Assembly (NCBI RefSeq): GCF_963576545.1
Contig: NC_083653.1
Span: 12,595,858 to 12,659,857 of the forward strand
Direction: 5' to 3'
DNA length: 64,000 bases
From: Limanda limanda
Lineage: Eukaryota > Chordata > Actinopteri > Pleuronectiformes > Pleuronectidae
Shown: positions 11,238-32,689 of the stretch, one piece after another
Layout: each line of letters begins with the position of its first letter
How positions within the stretch are numbered: position 1 is the first letter of the stretch
Notes under the pieces: generated by a model
Database searches by the model: none
What the model was told of the DNA's origin: nothing
The model's input: the letters and a program-made list of their open reading frames with translations, nothing else
Position numbers and translations under genes: made by a program

Positions 11238-14200
11238 TCAAAGATCTTGCAACTTGAACTCCTCCATCTGTTCGCACAAATACTCAATATATTTGAGGCA
11301 CGTGGGGTTCTGCTCAAGCTCTCTGTTTTGAATCTGTAAACAAGGCATTAAAGACAAAAGGCAAGAAAAGTGAGTTAAGAAGGTGAGGTTCGTCAATCAT
11401 ACAAAAGATAAACTGGGCTGCTTGTTCTAAGGTCATTCCAGCTCCCTACCCCTTTAATGAGGGACACTTTCCAGGCACCGACACCTGCAACCATCTGAGT
11501 CTCTTTGTCATTGATCTTCACCAGGTGGTTATCGTGGGCTGTGGCCAGTGCGTCCATCACCATGTTTCTGTTTGTAAACAGCTATGGAGAGAGAACAGGC
11601 ACGAGGGTGTGAGGTCACTGACACTGGTAATGACCCATGTGTTTGCATCATCTAACCAAATTCTGATTAATATCTGCCATCAGCGTTCACATTGGTTAAT
11701 AATTCTGCTTTATATTTTCATATATAACATGAAGTGAGAAAGAAATCTGGTCTTTAAGAGTGGTGGCTGTAAGATAACACTGGAGTGTCAACATGGCAGA
11801 GTGTGAAGACAGTAATATTCTGTAAGCAGTGCTTTGATTATGAGGCTATAGAAGTCTACCGTGACTATAATCCTGTCATTTAGCCAGTTCGCTGCAAAAG
11901 AGACAACACTTACCCATCTAGCGTCACCTGACATGTCCTTTATCACGGTGCCCGAGGCCACTTTATCCAGAGTTGCCAAAGCAATATCTCCCACATTCCG
12001 ATGATAATTATCCTCCAGATCTCGACATTGGGCAAATGTAGGTTTGAGTTAAGGACTTAATTATTGACAGGGCAAAACAAGTAACTGCAATGAGGTCAAA
12101 TTGGATTAAGAGAAAGTGAAGGGGGTTTCTTAAGACCTTGTCACAAGTGAGGGTAAGACTAGGGTAGACAGAGTTAGTTCTTGCCATTATGCTTTGGTGC
12201 ATTAATCTGGCATTCTATTACGATGTAGCTTGATATTGTCTCTCTGTCTAATTTACAACAATACTGACTTCATGTCATTGCAAATGATGCAAACAAATAT
12301 GTAAAAGGATATATTCCTTGAACAGTTTCAGAGAAGCTGCCGACCATGTCCGAGATATTGATGTCCAACTCTTTGATGATGTCCTGAAATCGATAAAAAA
12401 AAGAGTTGTTGAAATATTGAATCTAAATGTATAGCATCTATAATAATTTGTACACAGTTACACATTGACTTCCAGCTTACACAAACACAAATACAAAAAA
12501 AAATACACACTTACATCAACCTGTTTGTGGAGCATAAGCTCCAGTGTCATGAGGCTGGCTGAGAGCAGCTTGATTGCATCGTTGCAGAGGTCGACCTTGA
12601 TCTGCAGTGTGTCTTGGTCTGATAAGTGCTGCAACTCCCAAGTCCTCTAGAAAGGCATAAAATAAATATAAACTATATATTCTACACCAGGAAAATTCAC
12701 TTGTGTCATGAACATCAGAGATGTTTAGTTTATCTACTAAAAGCAGATTTAATGAGTTATTATCTATTTAAATTCCACGGCGCAAGTCCTTTAAAAACGT
12801 TTTGTATGGCCCAGCTCACCTCATGGTGTTGCTCCTCAAATTCTGTCAAAATCTGCGATGCTTTCCTCTGGTAATCTGTCACAACCTTCCTGCGACCTCT
12901 GTGGAAGGCGTTAACCTCTGCCTCTCGTTGTTTATGCTCCGCCAAGCCTATTTCGAATACCTGCACACACAGCTCCACCATTTCCTGCTCAAAGGTAAGA
13001 GTTGGGTCAAGGAATTTAAGGACTGATTTCACAGATTCATGTCATCAATACACCAGCATGGATGGAGAAAGCCAAGAATCAAAGGATATTTTTTAAGCAG
13101 ATCAGCCACTCCTGCCACACTTTGTAGTGTCTCCGCTTCTGGATCATCTTTGAACATGCTCTTAAACAGAGTAGAATCATTGAGGAACTCCACAAAGGCG
13201 TCCTGTAGGGCAAAAGAACTGACCTGTCACACTGTTTATTGTGAGAGCTCAGTGGACAATGCAGGGATTGTGCATCACAAACAAGAGGTTATAGGTTACT
13301 TTGTGCAATTGGAGTTCCGCTCTCTGGCTTTGCTCAGCATCATCGGCTTGTTGTTTCTGCAGCTGTTCTTGTCTATTTTTCTCAATGGCACCGAAGTATT
13401 TGATAGATGCTTCCTTTTTCTGCACAGAGAGTTTTAATACAATATCAAACATGGAAAGAGACCTAGGCAGTGTCATGGGTTTATAGAACATTAGCTATAA
13501 AATATGTGTTTGCTTCAAAGTAGAAAATAATAGATTACAAACTGTCATCATTTTTTATACTTACTGTCTCCTCACTAATTATTCTGTAGTCCAGGCACCT
13601 CAAGTTTGGAAAGAAGGCCGCAATGAATAAACTGTAATCATCCTCCTGTGAGATAGGATTTCCAGAGAGGTTGAGAGTGAACAGCTTCTTGATTTTCCTG
13701 AGGCAGAGCACCTTTAAAATGAATTAGAATTACATTAGGGTATATGTTGTGTAAAGATAATGCAGTACACAAATGTTACAAATCAACCGTATTACATTTG
13801 ATATATGATGACAGACAAAGTGATTTTTTTGTCTTTTACATTATCCAGTTGTTCAAGGAGGTTGTTTGCGATGCCGAAATGCGTGAGAGCGTCAAGTTGA
13901 TCGATGTTTTCAACGACAGAGATTCTGTTGTTGGACAAGTTCAGAAGTTCAAGCTTCCGCAGAGACGCCAGACCCTCGATTTTTTCTATTTTGTTGAATG
14001 ACAGATCTAAAGGACACATTCAGAATGACGTTTATTTGTGGTAGTTATTGGACTCAATACGTGTTTTTGAACCATACGATGCAAATACAAAGCTTCTTCT
14101 TACTGAGCCATGTCAGATTCACCAGATGGTCCACACCCGCAATCTTGTTAATGAAGTTGTTGTTTAAATAAAGCCTGGTCAAGGATGTGAAGTCCCAGAG

Positions 14201-14427
14201 GTTGTCAATCTTCAGGATGTCTGTGAACAGACGATATCTCACATACATTAGCACATTTCACTTTCATACACTGATTGATATTTTTACAATGTTTATTTCT
14301 TACATTGGAAGTCCAGACGTATCGTGAGGACTTCACTAAAGAGTACTCCCTCCGCCCTGGTAATTCTTCCAGCCTGATCTTGAGGAGTTTGCTCGTCAAC
14401 TGCCCTCCGCACAACCTCCTGATCCAT
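11238..14427 (-). CDS. drc3: Dynein regulatory complex subunit 3 (LRRC48)
   Basis: Leucine-rich-repeat/coiled-coil subunit of the nexin-dynein regulatory complex that links doublet microtubules in motile cilia. Exons from the 5' end: 14304-14427, 14104-14220, 13840-14006, 13565-13711, 13300-13419, 13090-13202, 12820-12994, 12515-12646, 12313-12383, 11914-12037, 11450-11581, 11238-11333; total 1518 nt, 505 residues (human 523). Order: N-terminus MDQEVVRRAVDEQ, LRRs (ILKIDNLWDF; NLSFNKIEKIEGL; LNLSNNRIS; TLNLSGNPIS), an LRR cap (LRCLDYRII), then long coiled coils with a KYFGAIEKNR block, AFVEFLND, LCVQVFEIGL, FAQCRDLED and ending KLQDL. Ten introns are GT-AG; introns 6 and 9 close only as AT-AC (see separate entries). 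The start ATG is the only one in frame before exon 1. Very strong match along the full length. Confidence 0.95.
12038..12312 (-). other. drc3: U12-type AT-AC intron 9 of DRC3 (275 bp)
   Basis: On the minus strand the donor is ATATCCTTTT at 12312 and the intron ends GTCCTTAACTCAAACCTAC at 12038; the branch site GTCCTTAAC has one mismatch to TTCCTTRAC and lies about 11 bases before the AC. Joining gives ETVQGIFAQCRDLED, colinear with human ENVQSLMAQCRDLEN. There is no usable GT donor after the Q/G codons. Confidence 0.88.
12995..13089 (-). other. drc3: U12-type AT-AC intron 6 of DRC3 (95 bp)
   Basis: Read on the minus strand, the intron starts ATATCCTTTG at 13089, a full match to the minor-spliceosome AT-AC donor, and ends TTCCTTGACCCAACTCTTAC at 12995, where TTCCTTGAC fits the U12 branch consensus TTCCTTRAC with 12 bases from branch A to the AC. 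No GT lies near the needed donor. Joining across it gives GVADLLKNFEQEMVELCVQVF, colinear with human GVGELLETYKDKFVIICVNIF. Confidence 0.9.
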
Positions 14428-14564
14428 CAAAATGGGTGTAGCTTCACCACACTGCCAGCTCATGTTTCTGTTGGTTGGGTCGCTTTACTTCACTGAGCTC
14501 TCAGCTAAAATACACAGATTAAATTATAGTTTGTTCATTAGAAGCTTAGTTTTATCACTCAAAA

Positions 14565-14862
14565 GTCCAGTGAGTAAGATGTAGGTGAAGAGGACTTTTT
14601 TTTAAACGAGATTAGGCCCTTCATATTTAAATACTTCTATATTTACATCGGGAGTAGGTCCTCTATGGAGTGAATGGACCCAAGAATTTCATGCCAGCGA
14701 CTGCTGTATGTAATTGTTGTGCATATGACAATAAAGTCTTGAAGTCATGAAGGCTGCCATGTTTCTTACAGTAGTCCTGTTTACATTCGATGACAACTGA
14801 CAATACCACAGGTTCACCACTAGATGTCACTACATTCTACAGTACACACTGAACCTTTAAAG
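14565..14862 (+). repeat. Interspersed repeat ending CACCACTAGATGTCACTA...TTCTAC (copy 1 of 3)
   Basis: Shares ordered phrases with 30838-31183 and 53668-53885: AGGTGAA(A/G)(A/G)G near the start, CATATTTAAATACTT, TTTACATC(T/G)GGAG, GCCACCATGTTT or GCTGCCATGTTT, and the tail CACCACTAGATGTCACTA. Same orientation in all three. A common short repeat class in fish spacers; exact family not named. Confidence 0.55.
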
Positions 14863-15029
14863 GGATAGTTCACCCAAAAGAATGAACATTCACTCTATCT
14901 ACTCACCACTATGCCCATGGAAGGTTGGGTGAAGTATTTGAGTCCACAAAACGCTTTTGGAGTGGCAAGGGTAAACAGTGACAGTGACAGCTGAAATCTG
15001 TCAGTCTTGATACTTGTGACTAAACAACA

Positions 15030-15250
15030 AGTTGTAGCAGTAAGGGCGAGCTCAAATCGTGGCAGGGGCAGGGAATTTTGCAGGCAGCTGCCTTTGTTGC
15101 CACACTGTTTACAGGCATCCGGCTTTGTTGTCCCACTGCCTAGACATCAAAGAGGGCTTGAGCCCCTGCCCCATTTCTTCCAAGAGAGAATGTGTCCTTT
15201 TTCTGGGGGGATTTCTCCTGATTCAATTCTTCGTAAAGTACAAACACATA
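15030..15250 (-). repeat. Diverged inverted copy of the 7507-7660 element
   Basis: Reverse complement of GGCGAGCTCAAATCGTGGCA and GCCTTTGTTGCCACACTGTTTACAGGCA here matches GTTTGAGCTTGCCC-type and TGTAAACAGTGTGGCAACAAAGGC sequence at 7555-7650. The two loci are copies of one family in opposite orientation. Confidence 0.6.
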
Positions 15251-16072
15251 AAAAATTGGTTTAACTTAGTAAAAGTAAAGCCTAATCATTTAAAACACAT
15301 ACTTCTAAACATAGAATTTCCTGCTCAAGATGGTGCTTGTTACCATCTCCTTTGCAGATATAAAAATATGTAAATATTGAACAGTATATGAGGCTACAAG
15401 CGTCAGAAGAGTTGCTGGAACCTACAACAATTCTCTTTGTGGGATTATAGCTTTAAAAATATTATTAATAATATAAAATAAAATAAAAATATTTACCTGC
15501 TCATTTACACATGTGAATATGTTATCATTGCCATAGAGGGCAAGAGATTTTTTTTTCTCCTTTTATTTAGCTAACTCTGATTTCTTACCTTTCCTGATCA
15601 AGATTTTAAATATGGGTCACAAACATGTGACCTGACAGGAAGACAAGGCCACATGGTCACATTAAATCCACACTGTGTTGTCTCCAACCCGGAGTTTAAA
15701 GTGTCAGAGGTCACAGCTGGACGGAACTGATAGAATGAAGGAAAGGAAGTCGACATGATCCGTGATGAGACTGTTGGAATAACTGTGACAAATAAGAGAA
15801 GACAGAAGTGAGAAAACAGGAGCTTCTATTCAACAAAACAGGACAAAACATTTCTATTTAGTGGAAAGAGGAAGAAGCTGCTTTTGTGGAGAACTCTAAT
15901 GAAAAAGGAAATATTCTAAAATTATTATTTCTCGTCATTAAATAAAGACTCTGAACACGCACAGAAAAAGACTAAATAAACCAAAGATATAGTGGAAGAA
16001 GCAGCAGAACTTATATATGTAATTGAGTTTAAAAATCTGTTTATTTAGGGACATGTTCAATATTCAATTATT

Positions 16073-16330
16073 AGGGCCCGAGCACTGATCAAAGGTCAGG
16101 GAGGACCCTATTGTTATTGTAAGGATTATTTATTATTATTATTATTATTATTCAGGCAAATGAAATGGCTTTTTGAGGGCTTTAACATGCTCAACTTCTT
16201 ACCAAAATTTGTTTTACATTGAAGCCTTTGGTTGCTTGTTGGTGAAGGAAAAGCAAAATGTGTGGTATCCAGGGAAGACGAACTTTCATTTCAATTCATT
16301 CAAATTAAAAAATCTGCTCAACTCTTTAGC
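16073..16330 (+). mobile_element. GGGCCCGAGCAC... MITE-like element (copy 1)
   Basis: Starts GGGCCCGAGCACTGATCAAAGG, has CCCTATTGTTATTGTAAGGATTATT and an ATT run, then CAGGCAAATGAAATGGCTTTTTGAGGGCTTTA. A second copy with the same ordered blocks lies at about 47085. This is a familiar teleost element layout; right end not defined. Confidence 0.55.
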
Positions 16331-16639
16331 AAGGCTTTAGAATATTAATTGTTGTACAAGTTTTTTTAAACACCTGGTTTTTCCATTCAAATTAACCTCA
16401 TTAAAAGCTGCTGCTTAAATCATTGTATCTTCAGATGTTATTTTAAATCTTGAGAGGAAACTTTTGAGTAGAGCAGAAAACTAAAGGCCAATTTCTTTTT
16501 TATACACATCGACAGTTTGTAGGCACACAATTGTTTTAATAAAAATGCTGAGAAATGTTTGTGATGGAAATGTGTTTCATGATTTACACAAACCCACCGT
16601 ACAGAGAATCCAACCCACATTCAAGTCTTCACATATCAA

Positions 16640-19600
16640 TTTATTTGAAATGAGTTGCAATGCAATGTGGGCACAAACACTTGCACCATTACAGTCACCA
16701 GTAAGGTTACAAAATGAACATTTACATAATAAATTAATATACTGCAGTACCACACAAGACAGTAAACAAAAAACCCCAAACTGGGGAATTATATTGCATT
16801 AAAAACAAAAAGAGGAACTAGTTTCGAAGTACAAAAAGGTTTCAGGCATTTACAAAGGCAGCCTCCTTTTTTTCTTTCTGTTGCTTGTTCTGTTGTACAT
16901 ATATATAAATATAAATCTCTAAATTGTAGATACACTGATATGTCTGCTAAGAGGAGGCCAGGAGAGCGGCTCTGGCCCGAGATGAGTTCCTGCAGTGACG
17001 AGATCCGGCAGTGACCCTTCACGCTGACGGCCATTTCATTAAAAAATGTAAAGTTAATTTACAAAGTCGATGTCAAAACTATTTTCTCTGAATATTTGTG
17101 TTTACTAGATTATGATCAGCTGGGTGATGTTTTCCTAAAAAGGCTAGTGAATCACCCTCGAGTTTTTATTTTCCCTATTTAGAATCCTCAAACCTTCCAA
17201 CGTGCCTTCGTTTGATATCAAAATATCCGTAAACAGAAATGACATTATTAATGATTAAGAATGTATATGCAGCAGTAAAGTGCATGCAGCACATGCTAGG
17301 CTGTGAATGTTTTCAAAGCTGGCATCAGTTCATATAAATAGTTAAACATAGCACGAGGAGCTTTTGTCGTTCTTTACAAAATAATAAATGTCAACCCTTT
17401 GTGCAATCGTCCCCAACATCCGCAATTTTTATCTTTATCGCCCCCTTTTCCTTCCTCGTCTGCCCTTTTTGTCCTCTTATGTTACAACTTTGTTATAGTC
17501 ACTAACTGCTACTGCTACAACAAGCAGATGCTACTGAGCGGCTGTCGTACATTTCATTAAACTTCTGGCTACACCTACAGAACTACTACTACCACTGATG
17601 TATTCAACATGGGTAATGCTATCCTGATTTAGTCAAGAGACTACCATGGTCGCCTCCATCTGCTTAGGCAGTTTAAAATGAGATTTAATAGGCAAAAGAG
17701 CACAAAGTTCCCCAATTTACCGTTTAGCTGTCACAATGTCAGAAACACAGTCTCAGTAGCGTTCTCAACAAGATTGTAAACCTCTAACGTGTACGATCGC
17801 ACTCGAGAGCTCGACTGGACCTGATCAGACAGAGTGTGGTTCACCTGAAGTAGCTGGTGATTTGAATGTTACTGTGCTATCTGAGTGTATGACATGATGT
17901 CTAGTGCTAGATTTGGTGTAGCGTGGTTTTAAAGGGGCGCTCCAGTGATTTAATGTTTCACTGTCATAAAGCTGAGACAAGACATGTGGCGAGACCATGG
18001 GTCTTTTATAAAGATGGACGACAGGGACCTAAAGACCACGGCTCCATCGCTCCTGCACAGATTTCGGCTCTAAATGATGTCATCGGTGCATGAAGGCAGT
18101 ATCCAGGGTAGCTGGGCTTCATTTCTAGAGTCTTTGGGCTAGACATGCACTAAAAATAAAGCGGTCAAAACTGAAAAGGCAGAGGATGAGATACCCAGAT
18201 TTTTTTTCCAATCGCATGGATACTACGTTTACCACAATGCAAATTGATGGCATGTTTTTAAATTGGACTCTGGCATCTTTCAATCTCCATGCCCTGAGTT
18301 TCAATCGGTCAATAGTTAGTTATACATTTTGTAGTTTTAAGCCCAAGCAGAGATATTTGAATGCAATAAAAATGAAGTCTCAACTTTGACAAAGCTCCTC
18401 TTGTTTAGTTTTTTTGTTTGAAAAGTGTGAAAACTCGTGGAGAGTCCCTTTATGGCTCTTTAAATTCTAATGCGCATGCTGAATGATAAGTAGATGGAAC
18501 GGGATACATGATGACAAAAATGCAGTGGAACATGTTTTCTGCGCCACTTGCCTAAGTTCCTAAGCTTCGTCTAACGTTTATCTAGTGAGACACTCTAAAG
18601 AACACCAATCACATATTCCACTACTACACGACCAGACCACTTACAGTGACTTAAGTGCTACTAAAATATCCCTAAAGTTTACAGAACAGTTTAAGGGCTA
18701 ACAGATAAAGAGAAAGCTAACTTATGATAGAAGCTACACAATTATCATATCTGAAAAAACCTTAACTACATTATTTATCCAACGATACAACGAGATGCAA
18801 ATAAAATGCAAAACATGAAGTATCTGCAGACTCGTGCGATAATGACTCCCGGGAGGTGATGAAGATATCTGGGATGGGATCACTACTCGAGGGTTCAGAG
18901 GTCAACCGGCAGCATTTACATAATGATGTTGCGACATGGTCACAAAAGTGGCGATTGGCAAGTCCCTAATCTCATTTTAAAAAAACTCCTTATCCAAAAA
19001 TATTCTCTGCATGTTTGTTCATCCAGCAATTACTTTCTTAAGTCAAATGACTTTGTTCCCTTTTTTTTTTTAAAGTGAAACATTTCCAAAACTGTGCAAT
19101 GATAGTATACAAAATATTTTACTTTAACATTCAAAATAACAGCTAATATTGATTTTTAACTTCAAACTGACATGCAAACAAAGGTGGGGCTACGATTTTA
19201 GATTTTTTAAATGAACTTACTTTAAGTTTTCGAAGCAGTAAAAACAGGATTTATAATTAATACCGAGACTCGCCCGGCTCTTTAACATCCGGAGATTCAA
19301 CCAGTATTTTTTTTTTCTGTGCAGGGACTGAACTAGACAGATGCAAATTAATTAAATACACAAAACAAATTGAACACTTCCCTCACACAGAATCAAAAAA
19401 GGTAAAAAATTAAAAACATTGACATGTTTCCCTGACCCTTCATCATTCAAGAGCCACTGGCAAATCAGGAAGTGAGGTGTTCAGACTAATACTGATTACT
19501 GGCATCATAAGACCAGTCATTGTGCAGTCAGTAAATAGAAGGTTGTAGAAAAAATGTAAGGATTAAAAATAACTTTACAAAGCAGGGAGTTATATCTAGA

Positions 19601-19794
19601 TTTAAAATTTAAGGATCAACGATGTGGCAGAGTAAAAAATAAAATACCACAAGGAAGAAAAGTCTATGTTGTGAAAAATTGGGAGGAAGGTTTGGATTTG
19701 AATCCATCGTCTGGATTCTTCCAGATTACCAGATCAATCCTCTTCTGATGGTCCAGTGGAAGGTCCTGGAAACATGAGGCTTTGCCTTTGGCTT
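16640..19794 (-). other. fez2: Probable long 3' UTR of FEZ2
   Basis: No coding signal. It is continuous with the FEZ2 stop at 19795 and a minus-strand AATAAA lies near 16640-16645. Composition is AT-rich without obvious transposon ends. Its extent is inferred and would need transcript evidence. Confidence 0.4.
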
Positions 19795-30218
<10,424 letters not shown>

Positions 30219-30309
30219 GACTGCAGCGGGAGCTCGGTAAGCTGCCCGGTCGGTCCCCCGGCGATGGCGCTCTGGATCGGCTGCGGGACTCAGGAGGAGA
30301 CGGTGTGGA

Positions 30310-30388
30310 GCTGTGAGAGAGAGAGAGAGAGGGAGAGGGAGAGGGAGAGGGAGAGGGAGAGGGAGAGAGAGAGAGAGAGAGAGAGAGA
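30310..30388. repeat. GA-rich repeat upstream of the FEZ2 start
   Basis: (GA)n and GGGAGA runs lying about 90-170 bp upstream of the FEZ2 ATG, on the transcribed strand read as (TC)n. It may be in the 5' UTR or core promoter, where GAGA/CT tracts are common. Confidence 0.9.
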
Positions 30389-30837
30389 CGTCAGAGTGGA
30401 CGCCCCGCCCCCTTCGAGATGGAGCAAAACAAACCAGGTCTGATGAGCTTCACAAAGGAAATGACTGCAGCTCTGTTGATGTTGTGCATCATAAAACCAC
30501 GCATCTCAAAACACGTCTGTATTGAATCATCTGACCGGAACAGACACTTTGCATCTCTCCTGCATTAAAGATATAAACATCAGCATGGAGCTTTGGAGAA
30601 CAAGGCCTTTAAATCCTCTGTCTGGTCTATGCATCAGAATCAGGTTTACACACACAAGGAATTTAGTGAAGCATATTTGTGCAAGTATAAATATAAAACA
30701 ATTTTTAAATAGGAAACTTAATGTAAAAAATACTATAAGCACCAGGGGAGGGGATGTGCAATACATACATAGTAAGTAAACACTAGAGGCTTGATTCTGC
30801 AAAGTACAGTTATTGCATTATTTGCCACGGGAAGTTA

Positions 30838-31183
30838 GAGGTCCACTGTGTACGATTTAGGTGAAAGGGATCTACTGGCAGAACTTAAATCTAAAATAAT
30901 CCTTATGATGTTTTCACCAGTGTGTTTCATCTAAATCTGTACCCTAGATTGATGCCTTTATATTCAAATATTTTACATCTGGAGCTTGTATTCTCTACAG
31001 AGGCCACCATGTTTGTTTTTACAGTAACCCAAACTGGACAAACTAAACATCTTTTGAGTTTATATAACAGCTAAAGGCTACCACAGGTTCTCGCTCATGG
31101 TTGGAAGGTGAAGTGAGGGGTTTTCAGCTGCAATATGCAACTACACCACTAGATGTCACTAAATTCTACACACTGAATTGTCA
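30838..31183 (+). repeat. Interspersed repeat ending CACCACTAGATGTCACTA (copy 2 of 3)
   Basis: Same ordered blocks as the copy at 14565, and the most complete of the three: TTTAGGTGAAAGGGATCT, TTTTCACCAGTGTG, TTTACATCTGGAG, GGCCACCATGTTTG and the terminal CACCACTAGATGTCACTAAA. Plus orientation. Confidence 0.6.
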
Positions 31184-31209
31184 AAGTGTCCCAGGAAAGG
31201 ACATCAGTG

Positions 31210-31721
<512 letters not shown>

Positions 31722-32689
31722 CAAGATTACATTACATACTGGTATACCCTTAAACACAAGTCAAGCTCTAATCACTTATTTTTTGTCAGCTATTAAACTA
31801 AGCTGTTATAGTTTTATTATTCCACACTCAATACTAATAAAAAGAATAAAGTGATAATAATAGTATTAATAATAGAGAAAGTAATAATAAAAAATCGTAT
31901 AATGTCCGTAGCAAGCGGATGTAAAACCTGTAACATTTGAAATCAAACAAGGTAGTTAAAAGGATATTGGCCACATATTAATGGAATTGTATTTCATCCT
32001 GCTTATTTTTACATTGTTGTAAATCAGAGTTAGGAAGTCATTTATTTTCATTTTAAAACATATGTCGGTTCATTTTTTTGTATAAAACATTTACAGCAAC
32101 ATAGACACACAGGATCAAGTCACTTATTTGTCTGCAACACAACAATCAAGTGGAAATCTGCAGGATATTTTTCAGTTACGGGTATTATTATACATGTGTG
32201 CATAATCTTTATGATCGTTTCTTTATTGGCTTCTTACTCATAATTTTACTATAAATTACTTTGGGTCTCACATTTGACCAGTTTCCATGCTTAGAGAACC
32301 TGTTTCATAAAGGGTGATGTTTCTATAGAAATGTATAGCCAACAACAAAGCTTACTCAAAATAATGTCACTTTATTGGCAATTGTTCTTGTCATTCCTAA
32401 TTATTCTGGCATTGGAGATCCCCTCTCACCAGCTGGTCTGGCCCCACACATTGCTTTCAAAACATTATGAAATCAACACTAAATTCACAAAACCAAAAAT
32501 TCTAACCCAGTTTTTTCCACCATGAAACATGCTTTTTTCCTAAGACATTGATTCAGGGTCGAGCTGGATCTGCACAGTGGGGGTGTGAGTGGGAGAAAAA
32601 TGCTCCCTTGGCATCTGATGGGCCGAACTTGGCATCTGATAGACCTCACAGGCTCCTGCCCGCGGTCAAACTTCCATGGACTATACTTC

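Larger units (their letters stand above)
14428..16640. other. Spacer between DRC3 start and FEZ2 3' end
   Basis: Holds the DRC3 promoter side (just above 14427) and several repeats: a copy of the GATGTCACT repeat at about 14565-14862, an inverted relative of the 7507 stem-loop at about 15030-15130, and a GGGCCCGAGCAC element from about 16073. No coding exon is supported. Confidence 0.6.

Noticed and set aside
12760..13032. Use of TTTGAGCAG|GAAATG as a normal AG acceptor for DRC3 exon 7
   Set aside because: No GT donor in the required position pairs with it, and it would drop residues that align with human; the AT-AC solution fits frame, donor and branch point.
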